DNA from: a virus
DNA length: 43,984 nt
Virus record (IMG/VR): IMGVR_UViG_3300033153_002797
Coordinates: 1 to 43,984 of that record
Direction: 5' to 3' (one strand)
The notes below the pieces were generated by a model that had not been told where the DNA came from, ran no database searches, and saw only the letters and a list, made by a program, of their open reading frames with translations. A program made the position numbers and the translations under genes. Shown here piece after piece: positions 23,082 through 30,154 of this stretch (position 1 is its first letter; each line of letters begins with the position of its first letter).

Positions 23082-23272
23082 GATTTCCAGACGTAACCGT
23101 GAACCTGACCGACATCGACGGCAACGCCTTTGTGATCTTGGGAACCGTCCAGCGGGCACTCAAGCGCGGCGGGGCTGACGCAGGTGAGATCAGGGAATTC
23201 ATAACCGAAGCTCAGTCGGGCGACTACGACAACCTGCTTCGGACTGTCATGAAGTGGGTAGAGGTGTCCTGA
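23078..23272 (+). CDS. Small conserved-type phage protein
   Basis: 64 residues: a beta strand with Val-Asn-Leu-Thr-Asp, then Asp-Gly-Asn-Ala-Phe-Val-Ile-Leu-Gly and a helical half. Short proteins with this Gly-Asn-Ala-Phe layout are frequent in phage early regions but have no known function. Ribosome site GGGAG upstream; the stop overlaps the next ATG (TGATG). Confidence 0.7.
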   Translation: MRFPDVTVNLTDIDGNAFVILGTVQRALKRGGADAGEIREFITEAQSGDYDNLLRTVMKWVEVS

Positions 23273-23541
23273 TGAGCTTGGACAACGAAGCCGATTACGC
23301 TTATGCGATGTTCGAACGGGTTGACGCCCAACTCGCGCACATGCTCACCCGCGCCGAGAGAGACGCGGAAGCGTTCCGGGCGCAGGAAGCCGTGATTGCG
23401 GGGCTTGTGGACGCTGCGGTGGACTTCTGCGAGAAGGTGGACAAGGGGTGGGCTCGAAGCGTGAACAGCTACCATTTTTTCAAGTCCGCCATCAAACTCG
23501 CCCGCAAGCCCGACGCCGACGTACTCAAGGTGACGCCGTGA
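23272..23541 (+). CDS. Helical early protein of unknown function
   Basis: 89 residues, almost entirely helical and charged, Ala/Glu/Arg rich, with one Cys. It begins in the stop of the previous gene. A bundle or adaptor-like role is possible, but no family is recognised. Confidence 0.68.
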   Translation: MSLDNEADYAYAMFERVDAQLAHMLTRAERDAEAFRAQEAVIAGLVDAAVDFCEKVDKGWARSVNSYHFFKSAIKLARKPDADVLKVTP

Positions 23542-23705
23542 AGTGCGCGATATGCGGTGGCGGGACGGATCTCACCGTGCTCTGCGATTATCACAGCCGG
23601 TGGGCAGACGACGCCGTAACCGAGCGCCGCGTGGACGAAGACGCGATCTCGGCTCATGACGATTTGCTGGTGGTGGTGATTGAGAGATCGGGGGCGGAAG
23701 AATGA
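23538..23705 (+). CDS. 55-residue protein with N-terminal zinc-ribbon-like motif
   Basis: GTG start overlapping the previous stop (GTGA). The N-terminus is Met-Lys-Cys-Ala-Ile-Cys-Gly-Gly-Gly and is followed at residues 16-19 by Cys-Asp-Tyr-His. That is a Cys-X2-Cys ... Cys-X2-His site able to hold zinc. The remainder is an acidic helix. Function unknown. Confidence 0.65.
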   Translation: MKCAICGGGTDLTVLCDYHSRWADDAVTERRVDEDAISAHDDLLVVVIERSGAEE

Positions 23706-23854
23706 GCGCACTCAAGGCATTCCTTCTTTCGACGGCATGCGTGAACGCCGTTCTTGCCGTAGCGGAGGACAAGTCTTTCATGGTTGCCGCTCATGTGGTG
23801 CTCATGTGGGTAGGGCTGTTCCTTGGTTTAGTGTGGGAGAAGCCCGATGAATAG
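23702..23854 (+). CDS. 50-residue membrane protein with two hydrophobic segments
   Basis: Starts in the previous stop (ATGA). Segments at about 4-20 and 27-44 (Met-Val-Ala-Ala-His-Val-Val-Leu-Met-Trp-Val-Gly) are separated by a short charged loop. It overlaps the next gene by 8 nt. An early two-segment membrane micro-protein may alter the host envelope or act in exclusion. Confidence 0.6.
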   Translation: MSALKAFLLSTACVNAVLAVAEDKSFMVAAHVVLMWVGLFLGLVWEKPDE

Positions 23855-24104
23855 CCACGACGACATCCGCCAAGAGCTTCACGACCGCGCCCTGATCACC
23901 GACGACGAATGGGCAGACGAGGACCGCCCCATTCTCAACCTGCGGACGCACCCGAGAATGGTGATCGGACACACCCAGGCGGGGGATTACTTCTACGCGG
24001 TACTCGAATGCGGGCACCGTACGCTGATTACGAAACACGCGGACCGACGCCCGGACATCGGGGCTACGCATTTCTGTCAGGATTGCAGGATGGGGAGGAA
24101 GTGA
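23847..24104 (+). CDS. Small protein with His/Cys cluster
   Basis: 85 residues, acidic N-terminal helix, then Glu-Cys-Gly-His (about 54-57) and His-Phe-Cys-Gln-Asp-Cys (about 75-80), a likely Cys/His metal site. It overlaps the following ERF gene (TGATG). Function unknown. Confidence 0.68.
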   Translation: MNSHDDIRQELHDRALITDDEWADEDRPILNLRTHPRMVIGHTQAGDYFYAVLECGHRTLITKHADRRPDIGATHFCQDCRMGRK

Positions 24105-24892
24105 TGACGCTCGCTGAGAAGCTCGTCGCGGTGGCCAAGGAACTCGACGCCATCGCCAAGGACAAGGAACACCCGCACTACAAGTACGTCAGCGCGGAAG
24201 CATTCATCAAGGCCGTCCGTGGTCCGCTCATGGCTCAAGGCATCATCATCATCCCGAGCGACTTCAAGGCGGAATGGTTGCCGCAGCAGAGCCCGAGCGG
24301 GAAGCCCGGCGTTGCCGCTCACCTTCACGCCGGATACACCATCACGGACGGGAAAGAGTCAATCCAGGCGTCTGTAGTGGGCGAAGGGTGGGATGGCTCG
24401 GGGGATAAGGCGAGCTATAAAGCCATGACAGGGGCACACAAGTACCTTCTGCGCATCCTGTTTAACATCCCGATGGTAGACGACCCTGAAGCATCGGGGG
24501 GCGGTTACGGGCGCTCTCAGGCCCCACCAGCGGGCAGTGAGCAACCACGCGGGCAGTCCAGGGGCAAGCTCAACTTCGAGATGACGGACGCGCCCCACTA
24601 CAAGAGCGGCAAGCACGTCTTCGCTTCCGGCCCCAAACGTGAGATGTGGGACGGGTGGACGTGGAAGCAGATGGCCCTGATGCACGAAGCCCAACTCAAC
24701 GCGGGGAACGCCACCATCGAAGCGGACCCCATCACCAACATGCTTTCGGAAGGGCAGGCGCAATACATCACGGGATGGAACCTTGAGCAAGCGCAAGAGA
24801 TTGACCGCATGGCGAAGTTCAAGGTTGAGAACGAGCCCGCGAACTCTCAGCCGCCGGATGATGACATGAACCTTCAGGAATGTCCTTTCTGA
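24104..24892 (+). CDS. erf: ERF-family single-strand annealing protein
   Basis: 262 residues, start in TGATG overlap with GGGGAGGAAG before it. The N-terminal 130 residues match the ERF core: Lys-Asp-Lys-Glu-His-Pro-His-Tyr-Lys-Tyr-Val, the Ala-Phe-Ile-Lys-Ala-Val helix, Gly-Ile-Ile-Ile-Ile-Pro, and the hallmark Gly-Ser-Gly-Asp-Lys-Ala-Ser-Tyr-Lys-Ala ... Lys-Tyr-Leu-Leu-Arg. These proteins anneal complementary single strands in phage recombination and genome circularisation or repair. A linker with Gly/Pro/Gln precedes a second part (155-235). The tail ends with three Asp, Met-Asn-Leu-Gln-Glu and Cys-Pro-Phe, resembling the acidic tips by which SSB recruits partners. The RusA gene lies 4.5 kb downstream in the same operon. 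Confidence 0.9.
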   Translation: MTLAEKLVAVAKELDAIAKDKEHPHYKYVSAEAFIKAVRGPLMAQGIIIIPSDFKAEWLPQQSPSGKPGVAAHLHAGYTITDGKESIQASVVGEGWDGSGDKASYKAMTGAHKYLLRILFNIPMVDDPEASGGGYGRSQAPPAGSEQPRGQSRGKLNFEMTDAPHYKSGKHVFASGPKREMWDGWTWKQMALMHEAQLNAGNATIEADPITNMLSEGQAQYITGWNLEQAQEIDRMAKFKVENEPANSQPPDDDMNLQECPF

Positions 24893-25134
24893 TGAAACGC
24901 CACCGCCCCAAAGATCACGCCGAGTGGGTTGCGGCAAGGGACGCGCAGCTTGCAAGGGAGCCCTACTGCGCGATGTGCGGGCGGGAAGCAACAGTGGTTC
25001 ACCATCTACGCACCCACGGGATGTCAAAGCGGAACCATGCAGCGGACAACCTTCAATCTGCGTGCTTCTGGTGTCACCTTGAAGCACATAACCCACGAGA
25101 TAAGGACTTTTGGCCGAAGGGAGAAGAAGAATGA
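24892..25134 (+). CDS. HNH nuclease-like zinc protein
   Basis: 80 residues starting in the ERF stop (an in-frame ATG at 24880 lies inside ERF). The pattern is Cys26-X2-Cys29, Val-Val-His-His (His37-His38), Asn53 and Cys58-X2-Cys61-His62: a zinc-ribbon HNH core with the structural Cys pairs around the catalytic His. The ERF-HNH-RusA context suggests processing of branched or damaged DNA. A homing nuclease is less likely, as it is coupled to ERF and has no DNA-binding extension. Confidence 0.82.
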   Translation: MKRHRPKDHAEWVAARDAQLAREPYCAMCGREATVVHHLRTHGMSKRNHAADNLQSACFWCHLEAHNPRDKDFWPKGEEE

Positions 25135-25370
25135 AGCCGCCACTAGGCCACAGCGCCCAATGCCATCCCGGCTGCATGTGTCTTTGCTGCCAGGAAGCGC
25201 GGAAGCCAATCCCCGGATGCTCTGACTGCGGGAAGGATGAATGCGAGTGCCCGGCGCTCAAGGCATGCAACGTGTGTGGTGGCGTCTACCCCGAGGGCGA
25301 ACACCGGCACGAAACGCTGGGCGAGTTAGTTGAGCGCGCCAAGCGCATGAAGGAGGTGGGATGTGAGTGA
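25131..25370 (+). CDS. Cys-rich small protein
   Basis: 79 residues with 13 Cys, in pairs such as Cys-His-Pro-Gly-Cys-Met-Cys, Cys-Ser-Asp-Cys, Cys-Glu-Cys and Cys-Asn-Val-Cys, then a charged C-terminal helix. It could bind two or three zinc ions. It starts in the HNH stop, and its stop region overlaps the GTG of the next gene. Function unknown. Confidence 0.65.
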   Translation: MKPPLGHSAQCHPGCMCLCCQEARKPIPGCSDCGKDECECPALKACNVCGGVYPEGEHRHETLGELVERAKRMKEVGCE

Positions 25371-26016
25371 CGCTCGATACACACCGTTTTACGGATGCGT
25401 AATGTGTGGCGAGGATGTCGGAACGCCCGCCGAGGAACTTCGGTTGCTTCCGAGTGGAGACATCATCTGCCGCAATTGTTACGAGCAGGACAACCCACCG
25501 GAAGCGGGCGAATGGGACAGCCTTCCCGCATTTGTGCCCGAGCTACGGGCCGAAGTCGAGCGGGTGACCGAGGACAGAGACGCAGCCCGAGAGTCTTGCG
25601 AGGGGGCGTTCCGTGGTGCCGAGTTGGTGCGGAAAAGGCTCACCGCCGCCGAGCAGCGCGCGTCGGAACTCGTGGGGCTGCTGGAGCGCGTGGACGTGGT
25701 GATGGACACTGCCGCGATACACGGAGCCGTGTGTATGATCCCACCCGAGTACCAACGGGGATGGGCCGAGCTTCATGCTGCCGTCGGCACCACTCTCGCC
25801 AAGAGCCCCGAGACTTGCCTGAAGTGCGGTGGAAGCGGCTTGGGCTACCCGATTACCGATGATCCGTGCCCCGCCTGCCATCCCAAGAGCGAGCCGGAAT
25901 GCTACTGCACCTTCGATCCTGATAGCGGACAGGTGATCCAGGGCTGCGACGTATGCTACCCGCCTAAGAGTGAGCGTCCGCACGACGGCGAGCATGACTA
26001 CCCGGAGGGGGAGTGA
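25363..26016 (+). CDS. Zinc-finger / coiled-coil early protein
   Basis: 217 residues from a GTG start in 8-nt overlap with the previous gene. An N-terminal Cys-X2-Cys plus Cys-Arg-Asn-Cys forms a probable zinc ribbon (12-39). It is followed by a long helix (55-110, heptad Leu/Val) and then a second set: Cys-Leu-Lys-Cys-Gly-Gly-Ser-Gly and Cys-Pro-Ala-Cys-His (about 147-172), a DnaJ-like zinc knuckle. The acidic tail ends with Pro-Glu-Gly-Glu. No enzymatic motif. A DNA- or protein-binding adaptor is likely. Confidence 0.7.
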   Translation: MSDARYTPFYGCVMCGEDVGTPAEELRLLPSGDIICRNCYEQDNPPEAGEWDSLPAFVPELRAEVERVTEDRDAARESCEGAFRGAELVRKRLTAAEQRASELVGLLERVDVVMDTAAIHGAVCMIPPEYQRGWAELHAAVGTTLAKSPETCLKCGGSGLGYPITDDPCPACHPKSEPECYCTFDPDSGQVIQGCDVCYPPKSERPHDGEHDYPEGE

Positions 26017-26489
26017 TGAGGGAGATTGAGAAGCGGTTCCGCACCGATGATGGACGCGAGTTTGACACCCCAGGGTTAGCCGAGCGCCACGAAGCGATGG
26101 TGAAAGCCCAGGGCCACCTAGAGGACGCGCAGCGCCGCTTTCGCCGGGCATTTGTCGAGACGCTCGTGACGGCAGATGGCAAGCCATTCGACTTCGGCCA
26201 GTGGGCCTACTACCGCGTCCAGAACGGCTTCTCTGGCATTCCAACCGTGGGGCGAGTGTCTTTCGATCAGTGGCGGTTTGAGTATCGGGCGGAGAACGGA
26301 GAGACGAACCTGCTCGCGTGGCACGAGAAGGAGCGCAAGTTCTTCTCCTACCCGATCAGCGAACTCTACGCCGTTGAGCGCAATGCACAGATGAACTGCT
26401 TGGCCTTGGCAAAGGAACGAATTCGTGACTTCGTGGAGGATGTTGCGGAAATGGCCCGTCGATTCAAGATCCAAGAGGAGCCCCAATGA
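26016..26489 (+). CDS. Early protein of unknown function
   Basis: 157 residues from ATG 26016 (a GTG at 26013 is also in frame). An N-terminal helical part is rich in Arg/Glu; the centre (50-105) is beta-rich with many aromatic residues (Trp-Ala-Tyr-Tyr, Trp-Arg-Phe-Glu-Tyr). The C-terminal helix is charged. No family recognised. It overlaps the previous stop. Confidence 0.68.
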   Translation: MREIEKRFRTDDGREFDTPGLAERHEAMVKAQGHLEDAQRRFRRAFVETLVTADGKPFDFGQWAYYRVQNGFSGIPTVGRVSFDQWRFEYRAENGETNLLAWHEKERKFFSYPISELYAVERNAQMNCLALAKERIRDFVEDVAEMARRFKIQEEPQ

Positions 26490-26548
26490 GCGCCCCGAGC
26501 AAGGCGAGTCTGGATACGAACATTGACGGCGACCGCCAGGAAGCGTAG
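26486..26548 (+). CDS. Possible 20-residue peptide
   Basis: Frame starting in the previous stop (ATGA), encoding a polar 20-residue peptide. The second half overlaps the promoter hexamers at 26523-26551, so it may only be read-through of the operon end. Low support. Confidence 0.3.
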   Translation: MSAPSKASLDTNIDGDRQEA

Positions 26549-26551
26549 GAT
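26523..26551 (+). promoter_or_regulatory. Sigma70-type promoter for the replication genes
   Basis: TTGACG (26523-26528), 17-bp spacer, TAGGAT (26546-26551). An ATG lies exactly 6 nt after the -10 (26558), the same geometry as at 21911, 40362 and 41948. The leader then passes through a terminator-like structure before the replication gene at 26685. Confidence 0.65.
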
Positions 26552-26557
26552 TAGGCT

Positions 26558-26722
26558 ATGGCAACGTGGATACTTCCGAACCTACCAAGACGCCCCCTGA
26601 CCCGGCAGTCCCTGTCTGCGTTGCCAGCGCCCTCGGGACAAGACCAGTCGGGGGGTGTTTTTGTAGGCTCAGGAGGAGGGCGCGATGGGGCGAAAGCCTT
26701 GGCGCAAACTATGGCAGGATAA
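26558..26722 (+). CDS. Candidate leader peptide through an attenuator
   Basis: 54-codon frame starting at the predicted transcription start of the promoter at 26523. It runs through the terminator-like structure at 26590-26662 and ends inside the replication gene, in another frame. The peptide is Pro/Arg/Gly-rich and not protein-like. Translation through the structure would prevent the hairpin and allow transcription into the replication genes. AGGA at 26547-26550 lies 7 nt before the ATG but would be upstream of the transcript start. Speculative. Confidence 0.35.
   Translation: MATWILPNLPRRPLTRQSLSALPAPSGQDQSGGVFVGSGGGRDGAKALAQTMAG
26590..26662 (+). terminator. Intrinsic terminator or attenuator before the replication gene
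   Basis: A 12-position stem pairs 26590-26601 (ACGCCCCCTGAC) with 26647-26658 (GTCGGGGGGTGT), allowing two G-T pairs, followed by TTTT. The long loop folds further (GTCCC 26608-26612 with GGGAC 26635-26639). It lies between a promoter and its gene, so it can regulate read-through. Confidence 0.6.
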
Positions 26723-27551
26723 ACTCCGCTCATCTCCGAAGTGGACACGCCTTCGGATGGCGGACAAAGGCTTCTGGTTCGAATGCTTCCAGATGGCCCA
26801 AGAAGACGGGGCCATGATGTTACGCCCCAACAAACCACTCACCCCCCGCGACCTAGCCTATGAGTTCCGCACCCGAGAATGCACCGTCCAAGGATGGATG
26901 GACGCGCTCGTCAACGCCGGTTTAGCAGAGCAGAATGACGGCGTGTTTTCGCTCACCGGTATGACAACGCTCCTACAGGTGTACCACAAGCGCCCTACAG
27001 GTGTAGCCCAACACGACGACATTCCGACAGGCGAAGACAGTGAGAGTAACGACTTACCGCAGAATAAACGCGCCCCTAAAGAGGGAGAAGAGAAGAAGAG
27101 AGAGAGAAAGAAGAAAAAACCCCCTAAATCCCCCAAGGGGGACTACTCGGTTTCCTTTGAGAAGTGGTGGCCTGAGTTCCCGCCCCGTCCCGGCGGAAAC
27201 CGTGGATCAAAAAGCAAGGCGTTCGCCAAGTGGAAGGAAGATGGGCTTGGCCCCCGTCTCGACGAAATGCTTTCCATCCTTGAAGCCTTCAAAGACTGCC
27301 GGGAATGGCAAAAAGGCTACAGCCCGAACGTGAATACCTATCTCAACCAACGTCTCTACGAAGATCCGCCGTCGAACGGACGCCCCAAGCCCAAAGCCCA
27401 CCCACGCACATGGCCCGTTGGAGCCGAACCGCACGGAAAGAAAGCAGGCGACGAATGGACGAACAAGCAGGGCGCGACGTACCGGATCAATCAGGACTGG
27501 ATTTGGCAGATCAGGACGCCCCAAAGCGATTGGGTGAAGGCGGAGAGATGA
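26685..27551 (+). CDS. Replication initiator / DnaD-like replisome organiser
   Basis: 288 residues, strong ribosome site AGGAGGAGGG. The N-terminal 100 residues form a winged helix of the phage replisome-organiser kind: Lys-Gly-Phe-Trp-Phe-Glu-Cys-Phe-Gln-Met-Ala, Met-Met-Leu-Arg-Pro, Pro-Arg-Asp-Leu-Ala, then Val-Gln-Gly-Trp-Met-Asp-Ala-Leu. A highly basic linker (130-150, Lys/Arg/Glu runs) leads to a C-terminal part with Phe-Glu-Lys-Trp-Trp-Pro and Trp-Gln-Lys-Gly-Tyr-Ser-Pro-Asn-Val-Asn-Thr-Tyr-Leu. That last motif is frequent at the end of phage O/DnaD-like initiators. It would bind the origin and load host helicase. The origin may lie in or near this gene, but no iterons were spotted. 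Confidence 0.8.
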   Translation: MGRKPWRKLWQDKLRSSPKWTRLRMADKGFWFECFQMAQEDGAMMLRPNKPLTPRDLAYEFRTRECTVQGWMDALVNAGLAEQNDGVFSLTGMTTLLQVYHKRPTGVAQHDDIPTGEDSESNDLPQNKRAPKEGEEKKRERKKKKPPKSPKGDYSVSFEKWWPEFPPRPGGNRGSKSKAFAKWKEDGLGPRLDEMLSILEAFKDCREWQKGYSPNVNTYLNQRLYEDPPSNGRPKPKAHPRTWPVGAEPHGKKAGDEWTNKQGATYRINQDWIWQIRTPQSDWVKAER

Positions 27552-28108
27552 AGGCAATCTTCCAACGCTTCGCGGACAAGTACGATCCCGAGAAAGATCC
27601 TCGCATTCACGGCGACAAGGAAGGCGAGTACGTCAAGATCGAATGCCCCCTCTGCGAAGACGAAGGCATCGTCTACTACAGCCGCGTCGATCCTGACGGC
27701 GTGCGGTATTGGTTCGTGGCCCGCTGTTCCTGCCCTGCCGTTGCCCTTCCACCCGTCTACCGAATCTGTGTTGCGAAAGAGAAGTATCAGGACAGCAAAG
27801 ATATTCCGCGCTGGAACCAAGTGATGACGCGCAAGGGGCAGAGCAAACTCCTCACGACGCAGGACATCATCTGCGTTCGGCTGCAACCGTTCGCAATGGA
27901 AACCGGGGTGCTTCCATATCCGATGCTTGAGCCCTTGCGCATCTTCTACCGGAAACGCCCTGAGCCTGACTCGCTGGAATACGACAGGGCGCAGAACCAG
28001 GCCAGAGCGGACGGCGAAGCAGGCAGGAAACCGGAAGACGAAGACAGGCTGAAGAGGGCAGGACTTCTTGAGCAGGGCGGTGAGCCGAATTACGAGTTGC
28101 CGCTATGA
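27548..28108 (+). CDS. Zinc-finger protein linked to the replication initiator
   Basis: 186 residues, ATGA overlap with the initiator. A zinc-ribbon-like part has Cys-Pro-Leu-Cys (about 34-37) and Cys-Ser-Cys (about 60-62) flanking a beta hairpin with Val-Tyr-Tyr-Ser and Tyr-Trp-Phe-Val. The rest is basic and helical, with no Walker motifs, so it is not a DnaC-type loader. Coupling with the initiator suggests a partner in helicase recruitment, or a single-strand DNA binding role. Confidence 0.68.
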   Translation: MKAIFQRFADKYDPEKDPRIHGDKEGEYVKIECPLCEDEGIVYYSRVDPDGVRYWFVARCSCPAVALPPVYRICVAKEKYQDSKDIPRWNQVMTRKGQSKLLTTQDIICVRLQPFAMETGVLPYPMLEPLRIFYRKRPEPDSLEYDRAQNQARADGEAGRKPEDEDRLKRAGLLEQGGEPNYELPL

Positions 28109-28152
28109 ACGCCGACGCCCCTGGAGGGTGGCGGTTTAGGGAAGGGGTTTAG
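28105..28152 (+). CDS. Possible 15-residue peptide
   Basis: Frame starting in the previous stop (ATGA) and ending just before the methyltransferase ATG at 28155. It may serve only to carry ribosomes to that gene, which also has its own site (GAAGGGG). Low support. Confidence 0.25.
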   Translation: MNADAPGGWRFREGV

Positions 28153-28154
28153 AG

Positions 28155-28790
28155 ATGCGGTTGCTGGACTTGTTCTGCGGGGCAGGTGGCGCGGCAATGG
28201 GTTACCACCGGGCGGGGTTCGAAGTCGTGGGAGTGGATCTCGCGCCGCAGCCGCGCTACCCGTTCGAATTCCACCAAGCCGACGCGCTGGAGTATCCGCT
28301 GGACGGGTTTGACGTGGTTCATGCCAGCCCCCCGTGTCAGACGTTCACGCGAGCGAAGCATTTACGACGAGCTCAGGGGAAAGAATGCTCTTCCATAGAT
28401 TGCCTTGGGAGCACGCGAGACTGCCTTCGGCGTTTTGGTATTCCCTACATCATCGAGAACGTGCCCGGCGCACCGATGTCAGGGATTGTCCTTTGCGGCA
28501 CGATGTTTGGCCTTGCCGTCCGGCGTCACCGCATATTTGAGACGAGCCCCGCCATTCTCGCGCCTGAGTGCAACCACGCCGCTCAAGGCCGTCCGATAGG
28601 CGTCTATCACCGGATGAAGGACGAGATTCCCCACGGCGGAAGGACGGCGCGAACTCTCGATGAAGCGCAGAAGGCAATGGGGATTAACTGGATGACGTGG
28701 AACGAGCTCAAGGAAGCCATCCCCCCCGCGTACACCGAATACATCGGGAAGCAACTCATGAACACACTCACCGGAGATCACCATGAATGA
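28155..28790 (+). CDS. dcm: DNA cytosine-5 methyltransferase, compact
   Basis: 211 residues. Motif I is Leu-Asp-Leu-Phe-Cys-Gly-Ala-Gly-Gly (4-12). Motif II acid is Asp28. Motif IV is Ala-Ser-Pro-Pro-Cys-Gln (57-62) with catalytic Cys61. Motif VI is Glu101-Asn-Val. Motif VIII-like is Arg-Arg-His-Arg (123-126). Motif X-like is Pro-Pro-Ala-Tyr-Thr-Glu-Tyr-Ile-Gly-Lys-Gln-Leu near the end. It transfers methyl from SAM to C5 of cytosine. Usual enzymes exceed 300 residues; here only about 60 residues separate motif VIII from motif X, so the target recognition domain is very small. No restriction partner is seen. Protection of phage DNA from host restriction is likely. Confidence 0.88.
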   Translation: MRLLDLFCGAGGAAMGYHRAGFEVVGVDLAPQPRYPFEFHQADALEYPLDGFDVVHASPPCQTFTRAKHLRRAQGKECSSIDCLGSTRDCLRRFGIPYIIENVPGAPMSGIVLCGTMFGLAVRRHRIFETSPAILAPECNHAAQGRPIGVYHRMKDEIPHGGRTARTLDEAQKAMGINWMTWNELKEAIPPAYTEYIGKQLMNTLTGDHHE

Positions 28791-29100
28791 CACCGAGCGA
28801 GAGCGGATTGTGCGGGAAGCGGTGGACGGCGAGAACATCGAGTTCGATCCGAAGGGGTGGGCGGGCGAAGCCACGGGCTCGTCCTACTCTCGGCGTTTCT
28901 TCGAAGCACTCGTGCATCGTGCATTGAGCATGGCCGTCCCTGCTGACTCTGTAGTGGTCAAGCGCGAACATTTGGAAAAGATACGGCGGGCGGGTTCTTG
29001 CAGGCGATTATGGGGAACGTGTCCATCCTGTGATGCAAGCGCAAGTCAAAACCACGCTCCCGACTGCTGGCTGGCTACCGCTCTAGGGGGTGCGTCTTGA
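28783..29100 (+). CDS. Zinc-tail protein, paralogue of the 30508 gene product
   Basis: 105 residues. The C-terminal half reads Val-Val-Val-Lys-Arg-Glu-His-Leu-Glu-Lys-Ile, then Cys-Pro-Ser-Cys-Asp-Ala, His-Ala-Pro and Asp-Cys-Trp-Leu-Ala. The 30508 product has the same order (Val-Val-Val-X2-Glu-X-Leu, Cys-X2-Cys-X-Ala, His-X-Pro-X-Cys-Trp-Leu-Ala), so the two are paralogues. A Cys-X2-Cys...His...Cys site suggests one zinc ion. The N-terminal half differs. 8-nt overlap with the methyltransferase gene. Function unknown. Confidence 0.7.
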   Translation: MNDTERERIVREAVDGENIEFDPKGWAGEATGSSYSRRFFEALVHRALSMAVPADSVVVKREHLEKIRRAGSCRRLWGTCPSCDASASQNHAPDCWLATALGGAS

Positions 29101-29195
29101 CGAACTGGATGCGCCAATTCCGCAGCCACGATTACAAGCGCACGGCAGCAGCCAAGGCAGCGGCGGAAGAAGCCGAAAGGCGGTTGGGACGGTGA
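29097..29195 (+). CDS. Possible 32-residue basic helical peptide
   Basis: TTG start in the previous stop (TTGA), stop overlapping the GTG of the next gene. It has a GGGGGTG ribosome-site-like run upstream. The peptide is a basic Ala/Arg/Glu helix. The double overlap supports it; it is too short to classify. Confidence 0.45.
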   Translation: MTNWMRQFRSHDYKRTAAAKAAAEEAERRLGR

Positions 29196-29464
29196 GCGAA
29201 GACGGTTGGGCGACTAAGCGCATAGGGCCGATGAGATGCAAACGCGGCATCTACCACGCTAACTACGTCTGCGATTGCGTCGATTGGGCGGAAGAGATGG
29301 CAAAGAACCTTCCCGCCAACGTCCGCCGCGCAGCTATAGAAGAGTGCCTCGCGGTGGTGGACGATTACGCCGCCCGCGCCAACGTCAAGGGGCTGCACGT
29401 TCAGAACGACACGGCGCGATTTCTAGCCGACGCTCTCCGGGCTCTGTTGGGTGACGAGTCGTGA
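29192..29464 (+). CDS. Early protein of unknown function
   Basis: 90 residues from GTG at 29192. It has Arg-Cys-Lys-Arg-Gly-Ile-Tyr-His and Tyr-Val-Cys-Asp-Cys (about 15-29), which could be a small metal site, then two long helices. Starts and ends with GTGA overlaps. No family recognised. Confidence 0.65.
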   Translation: MSEDGWATKRIGPMRCKRGIYHANYVCDCVDWAEEMAKNLPANVRRAAIEECLAVVDDYAARANVKGLHVQNDTARFLADALRALLGDES

Positions 29465-29865
29465 AGTTCACCATCCCCACCGAGCCGGTTCCGAAGCTGC
29501 GGCCCCGAGTCGTCCGGCAGGGCGGTTTCCCCCGCGCCTTCACTCCGCAGAAGACGCTCGACTTCGAAGCAACCGTCAAGATAGCCGCTCTCGCTGCCGG
29601 AATGGTGCCTTGCTTAGGCCCTATCGTTATTCGGGCGGAATTCTACCACCGGCTACCAAAAGCCAAGGAACGCAAGCGCAGGCCCATTGGCGAGCAACCG
29701 AAACCGACAAAACCCGATTTGGATAACCTGCTCAAGAGTTTGCTCGACGGCATGGAAGGCGTCTGCTTCGATCACGACTCGGCGGTAGTGCGGATAAACG
29801 CGGGGAAGTGGTGGGCTGCTCAGGGTGACGAACCGCGCATCGACGTTGAGATTGAGCAGCTATGA
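29461..29865 (+). CDS. rusA: RusA-type Holliday junction resolvase
   Basis: 134 residues, GTG start in the previous stop. The N-terminus has Pro-Lys-Leu-Arg-Pro-Arg. The centre has Phe-Tyr-His-Arg-Leu-Pro-Lys, and the active-site part is Lys-Pro-Asp-Leu-Asp-Asn-Leu-Leu-Lys-Ser-Leu-Leu-Asp-Gly with Asp86, Asp88 and Asp96, then Phe-Asp-His-Asp-Ser. These acidic residues bind Mg and cut four-way junctions symmetrically. It resolves replication and recombination branches before packaging and complements the ERF annealing protein of the same operon. Length is normal for the family (about 120-140). Confidence 0.9.
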   Translation: MKFTIPTEPVPKLRPRVVRQGGFPRAFTPQKTLDFEATVKIAALAAGMVPCLGPIVIRAEFYHRLPKAKERKRRPIGEQPKPTKPDLDNLLKSLLDGMEGVCFDHDSAVVRINAGKWWAAQGDEPRIDVEIEQL

Positions 29866-30038
29866 TCCGCATACAGGTATTCCACGCTCACCACTGGCGA
29901 GTAACCACGAAAGCGGGCACGGACGTTGAGTTGAGACGTTTCGGTTCCGACTCGTGGGCAGTAGGCAGGATAGACGCGACGGACTTTGAAATGGTTGCAG
30001 CGAAACTCAGATGTTTGGAAGGGAAGGTGACACGATGA
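29862..30038 (+). CDS. 58-residue protein after rusA
   Basis: Starts in the rusA stop (ATGA) and ends overlapping the next start. Basic, beta-rich first half with His-Ala-His-His-Trp at 8-12, then a helix. No family recognised. Confidence 0.55.
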   Translation: MIRIQVFHAHHWRVTTKAGTDVELRRFGSDSWAVGRIDATDFEMVAAKLRCLEGKVTR

Positions 30039-30154
30039 AGATGGTAAGCGGGAAATGGTTTGTGGCGTGGTTCGTATTTGTTGGGGCGCTCTCACTTGGC
30101 TTTCTCGGCTTGATTGCGTGGGCGATTATCCGCATCGTTGGGGCGTTGACGTGA
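30035..30154 (+). CDS. 39-residue membrane peptide
   Basis: Almost wholly hydrophobic after a basic N-terminus (Met-Lys-Met-Val-Ser-Gly-Lys). Hydrophobic stretch 8-37 with Gly spacing; long enough for one or two short spans. ATGA/GTGA overlaps on both sides. Confidence 0.55.
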   Translation: MKMVSGKWFVAWFVFVGALSLGFLGLIAWAIIRIVGALT

